Shown: piece after piece, positions 51,397 through 60,636 of the stretch
Layout: every line of letters begins with the position of its first letter
How positions within the stretch are numbered: the first letter of the stretch is position 1
Assembly: GCF_002608565.1 (NCBI RefSeq)
Contig: NZ_LIXM01000016.1
Location: 56,274 to 120,273, forward strand
Direction of reading: 5' to 3'
Length of the DNA: 64,000 nucleotides
Origin: Vibrio sp. PID17_43
Lineage (GTDB): Bacteria; Pseudomonadota; Gammaproteobacteria; Enterobacterales; Vibrionaceae
The notes under the pieces: model-generated
What the model was told of the DNA's origin: nothing
The model's input: the letters and a program-made list of their open reading frames with translations, nothing else
The model's database searches: none
Made by a program: the position numbers and the translations under genes

Positions 51397-52087
51397 GGCC
51401 TAGATTATAGAGCCTAGGATCCTAGGTGGAGCACTCTGCTAGTTTGTGCATTTCATTACTTTTTGAGAACGTGATTGAAATACAGAATACAGGGCGCTTC
51501 ACTTACAGAAACACGCTCACTGAACCCAACAGCGTCATTCTAGCGAGTCCAAACGAGACTAAGAATCTAACCTCAGCAAGCTCCCCAACCCAATAGAGCC
51601 ATCTCACTACCGTACAATCGGATAGTAGATTCTGAATCACGTTCGTTCCTCACTGTTCAGAATGACGGTCACTTTAGCGCGCTCTCAACCGAGAAGATTC
51701 GTCATTCTAGCGAGTCCAAACGAGACTAAGAATCTAACTTCAGCAAGCTCCCCTACCAAATAGAGCCACCTCACTACCGCACAATCGGATAGTAGATTCT
51801 GAATCACGTTCGTTCCTCACGGTTCAGAATGACGGTCACTTTAGCGCGCTCTCAACCGAGAAGATTCGTCATTCTAGCGAGTCCAAACGAGACTAAGAAT
51901 CTAACATCAGCAAGCTCCCCTACCAAATAGAGCCACCTCACTACCGCACAATCGGATAGTAGATTCTGAATCACACTCGTTCCTCATTGTTCAGAATGAC
52001 CAGTATTTTCCTTGTAACTCAAAGTCAACGTTTGCGCGTAATCCGTAATCCCAAACATGAGGTCCTAAGCCCTAGGATCCTAGGACC
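51397..52087 (+). repeat. Composite repeat cluster: B-left, three A units, B-right (ftsN-hslV gap)
   Basis: B-left part 51397-51533, three A units starting at 51534, 51701 and 51868 (exact 167-base period, last ending at 52000), then B-right with CAACGTTTGCGCGTAATCCG and CCTAGGATCCTAGG (about 52026-52087). Each A unit runs GTCATTCTAGCGAG ... TAGATTCTGAATCAC ... GTTCAGAATGAC, with the spacer GGTCACTTTAGCGCGCTC between units. Small open frames inside are not genes. Confidence 0.93.
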
Positions 52088-52138
52088 TTTCTTTTAAACC
52101 TAGGACCTATCTTTTCCCTAAGCCCTTTCTTTTAGCCC

Positions 52139-52168
52139 CCTTGAATCCCAAACTCACCTCCCCCATAT
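52139..52168 (+). promoter_or_regulatory. Heat-shock (sigma-32) promoter of hslVU
   Basis: CTTGAAT at 52140-52146 and CCCCATAT at 52161-52168 with 14 bases between: a near-perfect match to the RpoH consensus CTTGAAA-N13-15-CCCCATNT, about 40 bases before the hslV start. Confidence 0.92.
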
Positions 52169-52208
52169 ACTTAATTAAATCCAAAGAGACATAATTAAGA
52201 GGTCGACT

Positions 52209-52760
52209 GTGACTACCATTGTATCTGTACGTCGAAATAATAAAGTCGTCATCGCGGGTGATGGCCAAGTATCTCTGGGCAATACCGTAATGAAAGGTAA
52301 TGCGCGAAAAGTTCGCCGCCTATACAACAACCAAGTGCTAGCTGGCTTTGCTGGCGGTACAGCGGATGCCTTTACCCTTTTCGAGCGCTTTGAAAGCAAG
52401 CTGCAAATGCACCAAGGCCACCTGACCAAAGCTGCCGTAGAACTCGCTAAAGATTGGCGCAGTGATCGCGCACTTCGTAAGTTGGAAGCACTTCTTGCTG
52501 TCGCGGATGAAACTGCTTCTCTCATCATTACTGGTAACGGTGACGTAGTTCAGCCTGAAAATGACCTGATTGCCATCGGTTCTGGTGGTGCATACGCGCA
52601 AGCAGCTGCCACCGCCCTGCTAGAAAATACCGATCTAGATGCTCGTGAGATTGCAGAGAAAGCACTCAACATCGCCGGTGACATTTGTGTGTTCACCAAC
52701 CACAACCATACTGTAGAAGAGCTAGAATCAACTGCAGAGCTTCCTCAGCCAACCGCGTAA
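52209..52760 (+). CDS. hslV: ATP-dependent protease subunit HslV
   Basis: Proteasome-like peptidase of the HslVU complex. Starts with GTG at 52209 after AAGAGG; 183 residues. The catalytic threonine follows the initiator ([20 protein letters not shown]). [18 protein letters not shown] and [20 protein letters not shown] are conserved. A C-terminal tail of about ten residues ([10 protein letters not shown]) exceeds the E. coli protein (176). Co-transcribed with hslU, 23 bases on. Confidence 0.97.
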   Translation: MTTIVSVRRNNKVVIAGDGQVSLGNTVMKGNARKVRRLYNNQVLAGFAGGTADAFTLFERFESKLQMHQGHLTKAAVELAKDWRSDRALRKLEALLAVADETASLIITGNGDVVQPENDLIAIGSGGAYAQAAATALLENTDLDAREIAEKALNIAGDICVFTNHNHTVEELESTAELPQPTA

Positions 52761-52783
52761 TCGTAACGAAGTAAGGAAAGAAT

Positions 52784-54115
52784 ATGTCTGAAATGACTCC
52801 TCGCGAAATCGTTCATGAACTGAACCGCCACATCATTGGGCAAGACAAAGCAAAACGTTCGGTTGCGATTGCCCTTCGTAATCGCTGGCGACGCATGCAG
52901 CTTGAAGAAAGCTTGCGCGTAGAAGTGACCCCGAAAAACATTCTGATGATTGGTCCAACTGGTGTGGGTAAAACCGAGATTGCTCGTCGCCTAGCGAAAC
53001 TAGCAAACGCACCATTCATCAAAGTAGAAGCAACGAAATTCACGGAAGTGGGTTACGTAGGTAAAGAAGTCGAAACCATCATTCGCGACCTAACCGATGT
53101 TGCAGTGAAGATGACCCACCAGCAAGCGATGGAAAAAGTAAAATTCCGCGCTGAAGAACAAGCTGAAGAGCGCATTCTTGATGCTCTATTACCACCAGCG
53201 CGTGATGCTTGGGGTCAAACAGAGCAAAAAGAAGACACATCAAATACGCGTCAAATCTTCCGTAAAAAACTGCGTGAAGGCCAGTTAGACGACAAAGAGA
53301 TCGAGATCGATATTGCCGCACCACAAATGGGGGTAGAGATCATGGCGCCTCCTGGTATGGAAGAGATGACCAACCAGCTGCAAGGTATGTTCCAAAACCT
53401 AGCCGGCGATACGAAGAAAAAGCGCAAACTGAAAATCAAAGACGCAATGAAAGCGCTAGCGGAAGAAGAAGCGGCTAAACTGGTGAACCAAGAAGAGCTA
53501 AAAGAATCTGCGATTTTCAACGTAGAGAACAACGGTATCGTGTTCATCGACGAGATCGACAAGATCTGTAAGCGTGGTGAAAGCTCAGGACCTGACGTTT
53601 CTCGTGAAGGCGTTCAGCGAGACCTACTGCCACTTATTGAAGGTAGCACAGTATCAACTAAGCACGGAATGGTAAAAACCGACCACATCTTATTTGTCGC
53701 ATCCGGCGCATTCCAAGTCGCAAGACCTTCCGATCTGATCCCTGAGTTGCAAGGTCGTCTACCAATCCGCGTTGAGCTAGAAGCATTAACCAGCAACGAC
53801 TTTAAGCGCATTCTAACTGAGCCTAAAGCGTCTCTGACAGAACAATACGCAGCGCTGATGAAGACAGAAAACGTTGATGTTGAGTTCACTGAAGATGGCA
53901 TCATTCAAATCGCGGAAGCAGCATGGACCGTAAACGAAACCACCGAAAACATCGGTGCTCGTCGTCTTCATACGGTGATGGAGCGTCTGATGGATGAAAT
54001 ATCTTACGACGCAACAGAAAAAGCAGGCGAGAAATTCGTAATTGATGCTGCTTACGTGAAAGAGCGTCTGGGTGACGCCATTGAAAATGAAGACCTAAGC
54101 CGCTTCATTCTTTAA
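52784..54115 (+). CDS. hslU: ATP-dependent protease ATPase subunit HslU
   Basis: AAA+ unfoldase that feeds HslV. The 443 residues (same as E. coli) have [20 protein letters not shown], Walker [10 protein letters not shown], an intermediate I-domain (about 110-240), Walker B FIDEIDKI, and the sensor region [20 protein letters not shown]. The C-terminal EDLSRFIL tail inserts into HslV. AAGGAAAG precedes the ATG. Confidence 0.98.
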   Translation: MSEMTPREIVHELNRHIIGQDKAKRSVAIALRNRWRRMQLEESLRVEVTPKNILMIGPTGVGKTEIARRLAKLANAPFIKVEATKFTEVGYVGKEVETIIRDLTDVAVKMTHQQAMEKVKFRAEEQAEERILDALLPPARDAWGQTEQKEDTSNTRQIFRKKLREGQLDDKEIEIDIAAPQMGVEIMAPPGMEEMTNQLQGMFQNLAGDTKKKRKLKIKDAMKALAEEEAAKLVNQEELKESAIFNVENNGIVFIDEIDKICKRGESSGPDVSREGVQRDLLPLIEGSTVSTKHGMVKTDHILFVASGAFQVARPSDLIPELQGRLPIRVELEALTSNDFKRILTEPKASLTEQYAALMKTENVDVEFTEDGIIQIAEAAWTVNETTENIGARRLHTVMERLMDEISYDATEKAGEKFVIDAAYVKERLGDAIENEDLSRFIL

Positions 54116-54137
54116 TCATTAGCTCACTGCGCGATTC

Positions 54138-54168
54138 AAAGTCCAGAATGTCATGTTCTGGGCTTTTT
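54138..54168 (+). terminator. Terminator after hslU
   Basis: AAAGTCCAGAA pairs with TTCTGGGCTTT (one T-G pair), followed by TT; about 22 bases past the hslU stop. Confidence 0.8.
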
Positions 54169-54171
54169 AAT

Positions 54172-54421
54172 CCAGAATGACGGTTACTTAAACGCGCTCT
54201 CAACCGAGAGGGTTCGTCATTCTAGCGAGCTCCAGCGAGACTAAGGTTCCAATACCAGCAAACTCCAATTGTTGCTCACTCACCTTAATCCACTGCACCG
54301 CCGGACGGTAGATTCTGAATCACACTCGTTCCTCGTTGTTCAGAATGACGGTTACTTTAGCGAGCTCTAGACCAAAAGAGTTCGTCATCCTAGCGAGCTC
54401 CAGCGAGACTAAGGATCTAAT
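54172..54421 (+). repeat. A-type repeat array without B ends (hslU-menA gap)
   Basis: Begins with a bare right end (CCAGAATGACGG), then an A unit from 54216 with a divergent centre, and a second left arm from 54384 (period 168). The left arm here reads GTCATTCTAGCGAGCTCCAG. No CCTAGG ends are visible. The remaining 180 bases to menA show nothing certain. Confidence 0.85.
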
Positions 54422-54598
54422 AACTGCGTGCACCGTCCCCTTCTCTTTCTGAAAAGAGCGCTATTTTATTACCTCAAATATGGAAACTGTGTTCCCTCTC
54501 CGTCGCCCTTTGACTCTTAATTGAGTTGTTTCAGGTCAATAGCGTATCAGCGACTTTGTGCTTATACTGGGCACATTGGTTACTAGCACGAAATATCC

Positions 54599-55516
54599 AT
54601 GAAACAATCATTGCAGATCTGGCTTGACGCCGCTCGCCCTAAAACATTACCACTGGCATTGGTATCGATTCTAACTGGTAGTGCACTCGCCTACTCTACT
54701 GGCCATTTTTCATTGACGATTGCCATCATGGCGTTTGTTACTGCTACGCTATTACAGATCCTATCTAACCTCGCTAACGACTACGGCGATGCCGTGAAGG
54801 GCACAGATAACGACAACCGCTTAGGCCCACAACGTGCCATGCAGTCTGGGGCTGTCAGTGCATCACAAATGAAAAAAGCGATCATCTGCAACATCATACT
54901 GACTGCAATAGCGGGGCTTACTTTGGTGTTCTACGCGCTGAGTTCAGTGGAAAGCATCCTTACTTTTATTGGCCTCGGTATTCTCGCGATCATTGCAGCC
55001 ATCGCCTACACCATGGGCAGCAAACCTTATGGCTATGTTGGCTTAGGCGATCTTTCCGTATTTATCTTCTTTGGTTTACTTGGTGTATCTGGCACTTATT
55101 TTCTGCATACTGGCCATATTGAGAGTGCGCTTTTCCTGCCGGCGTTGGGGTGTGGCTTGCTCGCCGTTGCCGTCCTCAACATTAACAATATGCGAGATAT
55201 TGAGAACGATACCGAGTGTGGTAAACGCACAATGGCAGTGCGTTTAGGTCAACGAAGAGCCAAACAGTATCACTTCCTACTACTGGGTGGGGCATTGATC
55301 GCGTTTACCGCTTACCTCCTCATTCAAGATAAACCTATGTGGGCTAGCTTACCGTTTTTGCTCGGCATCTATGTCGTCGCTCAACACGGCAAAGCCGTTT
55401 GGGATACCGAACACCCTGCTCAAATAGCCCCGATGATGCCAGTCGTTGTTAAGTGCTCATTAGTCACGAATGTTTTATTTGCAACAGTTGTGGTAACTCA
55501 AACTCTGATGAGTTAA
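54599..55516 (+). CDS. menA: 1,4-dihydroxy-2-naphthoate polyprenyltransferase
   Basis: Membrane UbiA-family enzyme that attaches the polyprenyl tail to DHNA, giving demethylmenaquinone. The 305 residues have about eight hydrophobic helices. The first Asp-rich motif is NDYGDAVKGTDNDNR (about 60-75) and the second is NINNMRDIENDTECGKRT (about 197-214). The N-terminus WLDAARPKTLPLALVSILTG is typical. Followed 75 bases later by rraA, as in E. coli. Confidence 0.96.
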   Translation: MKQSLQIWLDAARPKTLPLALVSILTGSALAYSTGHFSLTIAIMAFVTATLLQILSNLANDYGDAVKGTDNDNRLGPQRAMQSGAVSASQMKKAIICNIILTAIAGLTLVFYALSSVESILTFIGLGILAIIAAIAYTMGSKPYGYVGLGDLSVFIFFGLLGVSGTYFLHTGHIESALFLPALGCGLLAVAVLNINNMRDIENDTECGKRTMAVRLGQRRAKQYHFLLLGGALIAFTAYLLIQDKPMWASLPFLLGIYVVAQHGKAVWDTEHPAQIAPMMPVVVKCSLVTNVLFATVVVTQTLMS

Positions 55517-55591
55517 AAAAGGATTGTCATTGCATTGACTTGATGCCCAGATATACTCAAAGACAATGGTTTCTGTTTATAAAGGTACGCT

Positions 55592-56098
55592 ATGGAATAC
55601 AACACTTCAGCACTCTGTGATATCTACCTTGATCAGGTAGATGTGGTTGAACCGATGTTCAGTAATTTTGGCGGTCGCGCTTCGTTTGCCGGACAAATCA
55701 CGACAATTAAGTGTTTTGAAGACAACACCTTGATCCGCGAAATGTTAGAACAAGATGGTGTTGGCCGAGTACTATTGATTGATGGTGGTGGTTCCCTACG
55801 CAAGGCCCTTATCGATGCAGAAATCGCTACGCTTGCCGAAGAAAATGAATGGGAAGGCATTGTGGTTTATGGCTGCGTTCGTGAAGTCGATGAGCTAGAA
55901 GACATGAACCTTGGTATTCAAGCGTTAGCTTCTATGCCTGTTGGTGCCACAAGCCAAGGTATTGGCGAGGTTGACGTTCCGGTGAACTTTGGCGGCGTGA
56001 GCTTCTTGCCTGAAGATTACCTCTATGCAGACAATACCGGCATTATCCTTTCTCCAGAGCCTCTCAACGTTGATCTTGAGTTGGATGAGGAAGAATAA
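55592..56098 (+). CDS. rraA: Regulator of ribonuclease activity A
   Basis: Trimeric inhibitor of RNase E. The 168 residues start [20 protein letters not shown], with [56 protein letters not shown] and [19 protein letters not shown]. The tail is acidic. Downstream of menA and convergent with zapB across a repeat cluster. Confidence 0.96.
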   Translation: MEYNTSALCDIYLDQVDVVEPMFSNFGGRASFAGQITTIKCFEDNTLIREMLEQDGVGRVLLIDGGGSLRKALIDAEIATLAEENEWEGIVVYGCVREVDELEDMNLGIQALASMPVGATSQGIGEVDVPVNFGGVSFLPEDYLYADNTGIILSPEPLNVDLELDEEE

Positions 56099-56105
56099 CG
56101 AACCT

Positions 56106-56976
56106 AAAGTTCCTAGATGATAGGGCCTAGCTAGGGGCCTAGTTCCTAGGTGGAGCGTTCTGTGAGTTTGTGCATTTCATTACCTTTTGAGAAAGTGACT
56201 GGAATACTGAATACGGAGCGCTTCGCTTACGGAAACACATTCACTGAACCTAACGGCGTCATTCCGGACGCTCAAGCGAGCATCCGGAATCTATTATTAG
56301 CGTACTATTTAGTGTCAGTATATTACCTTAGTGATATCAAACTCGGTCTGTAGATCCTGAATCACGTTCGTTCCTCACTGTTCAGAATGACGGTCACTTT
56401 AGCGCACTCTCAACCGAGAAGATTCGTCATTCTAGCGAGCTCAAGCGAGACTAAGAATCTAACCTCAGCAAGCTCCCCAACCAAATAGAGTCATCTCACT
56501 ACCGCACAATCGGATTGTAGATCCTGAATCACACTCGTTCCTCACGGTTCAGAATGACGGTCACTTTAGCGCGCTCTCAACCGAGAGGGTTCGTCATTCT
56601 AGCGAGCTCAAGCGAGACTAAGAATCTAACCTCAGCAAGCTCCCCAACCAAATAGAGTCATCTCACTACCGCACAATCGGATTGTAGATCCTGAATCACA
56701 CTCGTTCCTCACGGTTCAGAATGACGGTCACTTTAGCGCGCTCTCAACCGAGAGGGTTCGTCATTCTAGCGAGCTCAAGCGAGACTAAGAATCTAACCTC
56801 AGCAAGCTCCCCAACCAAATAGATCCATTTCACTACCGCACAATCGGATGGTTGATTTTGAATCACGTTCGCTTCTCACGGTTCAGAATGACAATATTTT
56901 TTAAACGGCATAACAACGTTTGTGCATTATCCGTAATCCAAGATTCAGTTCCTAGGATCCTAAAAACCTAGAACCT
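56106..56976 (+). repeat. Composite repeat cluster: B-left, four A units, B-right (rraA-zapB gap)
   Basis: B-left 56106-56257, A units starting at 56258, 56426, 56593 and 56760 (periods 168, 167, 167; the last ends at 56892), B-right about 56903-56976. The second and third units are nearly identical, implying recent duplication or homogenisation. The first has a different centre (ATTATTAGCGTACTATTTAG). This fills most of the 957-base gap between convergent genes. Confidence 0.93.
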
Positions 56977-57010
56977 ACTTTTTACCTAGAACCTTTCCCC
57001 CAAATACGCA

Positions 57011-57035
57011 AACACCCGCCGAAGCGGGTGTTTTT
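57011..57035. terminator. Terminator near zapB 3' end
   Basis: AACACCCGC / GCGGGTGTT stem, loop CGAA, T run on the plus side and A/T on the other; between convergent rraA and zapB. Confidence 0.85.
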
Positions 57036-57055
57036 AATTCTGGATGATGAGAGGA

Positions 57056-57298
57056 TTATTCCACTTCGTCCATCTTGCCAAGTAGTGCACGAATGCGCTC
57101 TTGCCACTGTGCGTGCTCTTGTTGAGCTTGCTGAGATTTCTGCTCAAGCTCTTCGCGTTGAGAACGCATTTCGTTAGCTTCAGCTTCTAGTTTCACTTTA
57201 TCTTCTTTCAGCTCTTCGACTTCCATCTGAAGAAGAGTGATTGTGTCAACTGCAGTTTGAATTTTCGCTTCTAGTTGTTCTAGTACTTCAAAAGACAT
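57056..57298 (-). CDS. zapB: Cell division protein ZapB
   Basis: An 80-residue protein that is almost entirely coiled coil ([40 protein letters not shown]), the hallmark of ZapB. It stabilises the Z ring and links it to MatP through ZapA. Divergent from glpX, as in E. coli, where rraA-zapB-glpF-glpK-glpX are neighbours. Confidence 0.93.
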   Translation of the reverse strand: MSFEVLEQLEAKIQTAVDTITLLQMEVEELKEDKVKLEAEANEMRSQREELEQKSQQAQQEHAQWQERIRALLGKMDEVE

Positions 57299-57642
57299 CT
57301 TGGCCTACCTATGTTATTCCGTGGGACGATACACGACGACTCGTCGGCACCTTACCGATAAGATTCATTCTACTCAGCGTAGCGACGATAAACACTTACT
57401 ATATTCGATCTTTTGTACCATTCGGTCAAAAAATCGGCGCAATCTCACTAAACTCTGACTTTTCTGAACTTAGAAGCATTTTTGTACAGTGCATTTCACG
57501 CCAACTCGACGAAAACTCACCCAAACCTTGATCAAATTCAACTGAGTTAAAGTAAATACTCAGCAAAAAAGCAAACGTTTCCCCATTGCTGTGATAAAAT
57601 CCCCGAGCAAATTTCTCTTCCCTCTTGTTACTTGGAGACATC
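57299..57642. other. 344-bp divergent region zapB / glpX
   Basis: No gene. A -10-like GATAAAAT with a preceding TGTG lies about 50 bases before glpX (57591-57598). A small hairpin CTGAGT...ACTCAG is near 57541-57563. A short open frame on the plus strand lacks any support. Confidence 0.5.
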
Positions 57643-58650
57643 ATGAAACGCGATTTAGCAATGGCATTTTCCCGTGTTACTGAAGGCGCCGCTTTGGCTG
57701 GTTACAAATGGCTTGGCCGTGGCGACAAAAACGCAGCAGACGGTGCAGCAGTTGAAGTTATGCGTACCCTACTGAACAAAACAGACATCAGCGGTGAAAT
57801 CGTTATTGGTGAAGGCGAAATCGATGATGCACCTATGCTCTACATCGGCGAGCAAGTGGGCTGTGGTGGCGACGAAGTGGATATCGCTGTAGATCCAATC
57901 GAAGGCACACGCATGACGGCGATGGGTCAATCGAACGCACTTGCTGTACTCGCGGCAGGTGAGAAAGGCAGCTTCTTAAAAGCGCCAGATATGTACATGG
58001 AAAAGTTGGTCGTTGGCCCTGGTGCGAAAGGCGTTATCGACCTAGGTAAACCACTTAAAGAAAACCTAGAAAATATCGCCAAAGCACTAAACAAGTCGCT
58101 AGACACGCTCGTCGTTATCACGCTAGCGAAGCCTCGTCACGATGAAGTGATTGCAGAGATGCAAGCAATGGGTGTGCGTGTATTCGCCGTGCCAGATGGT
58201 GATGTCGCTGCTTCTATCTTAACGTGTATGCCAGACAGTGAAGTGGACGTGATGTACTGTATTGGTGGCGCACCTGAGGGCGTGGTATCGGCCGCTGTCA
58301 TTCGTGCACTAGACGGTGACATGCATGGCCGCCTACTGCCTCGCCACGAAGTGAAAGGTGACACCGAAGAGAACCGCATTTACGGTGCAGCAGAGCTAAA
58401 GCGTTGTGAAGAAATGGGCGTGCAAGCAAATGTGATTCTTAAGATGGAAGACATGGCGCGCAGCGATAACGTGGTATTCTCCGCAACCGGTATCACGAAA
58501 GGCGACCTGCTAGAAGGCATTTCTCGTCAAGGCAACATTGCAACGACAGAAACCCTGCTGATCAGAGGTCGCTGCCGTACCATTCGTCGCATTAAGTCTA
58601 CACACTACCTAGACCGAAAAGACCCAGAAGTGCGCGATATTATTCTTTAA
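57643..58650 (+). CDS. glpX: Fructose-1,6-bisphosphatase class II
   Basis: Li-sensitive, Mn-dependent FBPase unrelated in sequence to fbp. Start at the ATG at 57643 (MKRDLAMAFSRVTEGAALAG), with GGAG 7 bases before; the open frame starts six codons earlier at a TTG. The 335 residues (E. coli 336) show GEGEIDDAPMLYIGE, VDPIEGTRMTAMGQSNALAV and ISRQGNIATTETLLIRGRCR. No glpFK partner genes here, so it is likely monocistronic. Confidence 0.96.
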   Translation: MKRDLAMAFSRVTEGAALAGYKWLGRGDKNAADGAAVEVMRTLLNKTDISGEIVIGEGEIDDAPMLYIGEQVGCGGDEVDIAVDPIEGTRMTAMGQSNALAVLAAGEKGSFLKAPDMYMEKLVVGPGAKGVIDLGKPLKENLENIAKALNKSLDTLVVITLAKPRHDEVIAEMQAMGVRVFAVPDGDVAASILTCMPDSEVDVMYCIGGAPEGVVSAAVIRALDGDMHGRLLPRHEVKGDTEENRIYGAAELKRCEEMGVQANVILKMEDMARSDNVVFSATGITKGDLLEGISRQGNIATTETLLIRGRCRTIRRIKSTHYLDRKDPEVRDIIL

Positions 58651-58668
58651 GTTTAGAGGGCTTTCTCG

Positions 58669-59083
58669 GCCCTAGGTGGAGCGTTCTGTGAGTTTGTGCA
58701 TTTCATTACCTTTTGAGAAAGTGACTGGAATACAGAATACGGAGCGCTTCGCTTACTGAAAAGCACATCATCACCAATTGTGTCATTCCAGCGAGCCTTA
58801 GCGAGACTAGGAATCTATTATCAGCGTACTGATGAATTTCGATTTATCACCTTAGTGGTATCACTCTCTTTCAGTAGATTCTGAATCACGTTCGTTCCTC
58901 ACGGTTCAGAATGACGGTCACTTTAACGCGCTCTCAACCGAGAGGATTCTTCATTCTAGCGAGCTCAAGCGAGACTAAGAATCTAACCTCAGCAAGCACC
59001 TAGCCTTCACACCCCACCTCAAGCCACAGAATCAACAGACAATAGATTCTGAATCACGCTCGTTCCTCGCTGTTCAGAATGAC
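58669..59083 (+). repeat. Composite repeat cluster: B-left and two A units (glpX downstream gap)
   Basis: B-left from CCTAGGTGGAGCG (58671) to 58791; A units at 58792 and 58950, ending at 59083. The first unit has the centre TTATCAGCGTACTGATGAAT, related to the first unit at 56258. The second has the centre with CCTCAAGCCACAGAATCAAC. No B-right follows, so this copy is truncated. Confidence 0.88.
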
Positions 59084-59201
59084 GACATACGTTAGCTCAC
59101 ATGAATATGGAGCCAACAAATCCATACCCAAAATTAAGTCAACTCTTTTCTTTACTAACCCTATCGCGCATAATATGTACTGATGTATAGATGGTGGGTA
59201 T

Positions 59202-59816
59202 ATGAAAACCGTAGATAGGATTTTGCAAATCGTTAAGCGTGATGGCTCTGTCACTGCGAAACAACTCTCTTCTGAGCTAGAAATGACAACCATGGGCGCA
59301 CGCCAGCACCTACAAGGCTTAGAAGATGACGGCATCCTGTCGATTCATGATGTAAAAGTAAAAGTCGGTCGCCCAACCCGCCACTGGTCTTTAACACAAA
59401 AAGGTCACGAACAATTCACCGATCGTCATGGCGAACTCACTATTCAATTTATTGAAGCCGTTGAGCACACCTTCGGAAAAGAAGGCCTGAATAAAGTCAC
59501 CTCTGAACGAGAAAAGCTAACCCTGCAACACTACCAACAACACCTAACGCCATGCGATTCGCTAGAGAGCAAACTAAAAATGCTTGTCTCTCTTCGCGAA
59601 AAAGAAGGCTATATGGCAGAACTCGAACAAGATGAACAAGGCTTCATTCTGATTGAAAACCACTGTCCCATCTGCAAAGCGGCAACACGCTGCCCAAGTT
59701 TGTGCCTATCTGAACTCAATGTGTTCCAAGCTCTTCTTGGTATCGAAACCAAAGTAGAACGCACCGAGCACATCATTAGTGGCCAACGTCGCTGCGTATA
59801 TCGCATTCAAGCGTAA
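59202..59816 (+). CDS. COG2345-type transcriptional regulator with C-terminal cysteine cluster
   Basis: A 204-residue protein. The N-terminal winged helix (MKTVDRILQIVKRDGSVTAK, LEMTTMGARQHLQGLEDDGI) is followed by a wing with VKVGRPTRHWSLT. A helical middle leads to a C-terminal domain with four close cysteines (HCPICKAATRCPSLCLSE, about 154-170). This is the pattern of SufR-like regulators of COG2345, where such cysteines can hold an Fe-S cluster. Targets unknown; single gene. Confidence 0.82.
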   Translation: MKTVDRILQIVKRDGSVTAKQLSSELEMTTMGARQHLQGLEDDGILSIHDVKVKVGRPTRHWSLTQKGHEQFTDRHGELTIQFIEAVEHTFGKEGLNKVTSEREKLTLQHYQQHLTPCDSLESKLKMLVSLREKEGYMAELEQDEQGFILIENHCPICKAATRCPSLCLSELNVFQALLGIETKVERTEHIISGQRRCVYRIQA

Positions 59817-59956
59817 CAGTTCAACATACCTCTCAACAACAGGCACATGAGCGCTTGTTGTTGAGATAATTTGGCAATTTCTCCACTCCTTTTCTTCCTG
59901 TGGTATACGCTTTTAATAGCGAAGCACAACGACCCAGATGGATTTGGAGAACAGCG

Positions 59957-60301
59957 ATGCCACGTACACCCAAGCCACAAACGCTACCATCATTCGATGA
60001 GATGGTAAAAATGGCCGAACGAGATCCCGAAGCTTTTGAGCAGTTTCGTCACAATATGGCGAAAGAGATGATTGAAAACGCATCGGAAGAGATGCAACCA
60101 CGCCTATGGGCACAGCAAAGCCACATAGACCGCGTTATTCACAACTGCAAGAACCCACATCACACCAATGTCGTGTTAATGAACGAGCTACAAAAGCAGG
60201 TCGTGAAGTTTAGAGAGGCGTTGCAGGGGGAAAACGTAGAAATACAAAAAGAAAATGTTGTGCTGTTTAAATCTACAGATAACCGGGATGGCTTCTACTG
60301 A
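59957..60301 (+). CDS. DUF3135 family protein
   Basis: A 114-residue cytoplasmic protein of unknown function, starting at the ATG at 59957 (MPRTPKPQTLPSFDEMVKMA), with GGAG 7 bases upstream; the frame is open 19 codons further. FDEMVKMAERDPEAFEQFR, LWAQQSHIDRVIHNCKNPHH and a C-terminal KFREALQG helix fit DUF3135. Its last 7 bases overlap the end of the convergent GIY-YIG gene. Confidence 0.8.
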   Translation: MPRTPKPQTLPSFDEMVKMAERDPEAFEQFRHNMAKEMIENASEEMQPRLWAQQSHIDRVIHNCKNPHHTNVVLMNELQKQVVKFREALQGENVEIQKENVVLFKSTDNRDGFY

Positions 60302-60585
60302 TAACAATGAGACACATCAACCAAGTCAGGATTCGATTTTCGAATTAGATCTAGCTTCCAAGCTCGCCTCCATTGTTTGAGCTGTTTTTCTCTTGCGATA
60401 GCATTTTCCATATCATCGAAGGGTTCAACGTACACTAATTTGTGCACGTTGTATTTTTTTGTAAAACCCGCAACTACGCCATTTTTGTGCTGCCATAATC
60501 TTTGGGGTAACCGGCTAGTTACCCCAACATAAATCACCGCATTGTTGTTTGACGCTAAGATATAAACACAAGGTCTCTTTTCCAT
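60295..60585 (-). CDS. GIY-YIG nuclease superfamily protein (YhbQ-like)
   Basis: A 96-residue single-domain protein with CVYILASNNNAVIYVGVTSR (the GIY...YIG equivalents YIL and YVG), LPQRLWQHKNG, and FTKKYNVHKLVYVEPFDDME, where the Glu of AIAREKQLKQWRR is the usual metal ligand. Substrate unknown; YhbQ-like members act on damaged or branched DNA in some reports. Tail-to-tail overlap of 7 bases with the DUF3135 gene. Confidence 0.9.
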   Translation of the reverse strand: MEKRPCVYILASNNNAVIYVGVTSRLPQRLWQHKNGVVAGFTKKYNVHKLVYVEPFDDMENAIAREKQLKQWRRAWKLDLIRKSNPDLVDVSHCYQ

Positions 60586-60636
60586 AACAAACCTTCTTTT
60601 AGATTATTGCTTCATTATAAAACTGCTGCACTCGGG

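Noticed and set aside
51534..52000. CRISPR-like array of regularly spaced repeats
   Set aside because: The period is 167 bases, the spacers between units are the same sequence rather than unique, there are no cas genes, and the units are long palindromes.
56150..56353. Open frame of 67 codons in the rraA-zapB gap
   Set aside because: It lies wholly within B-left and A repeat sequence that recurs elsewhere with frame-breaking changes, and has no family resemblance.
56100..57000. Integron cassette array (attC/VCR sites)
   Set aside because: No GTTRRRY-type core sites, no cassette genes between units and no integrase; units are far too regular and non-coding.
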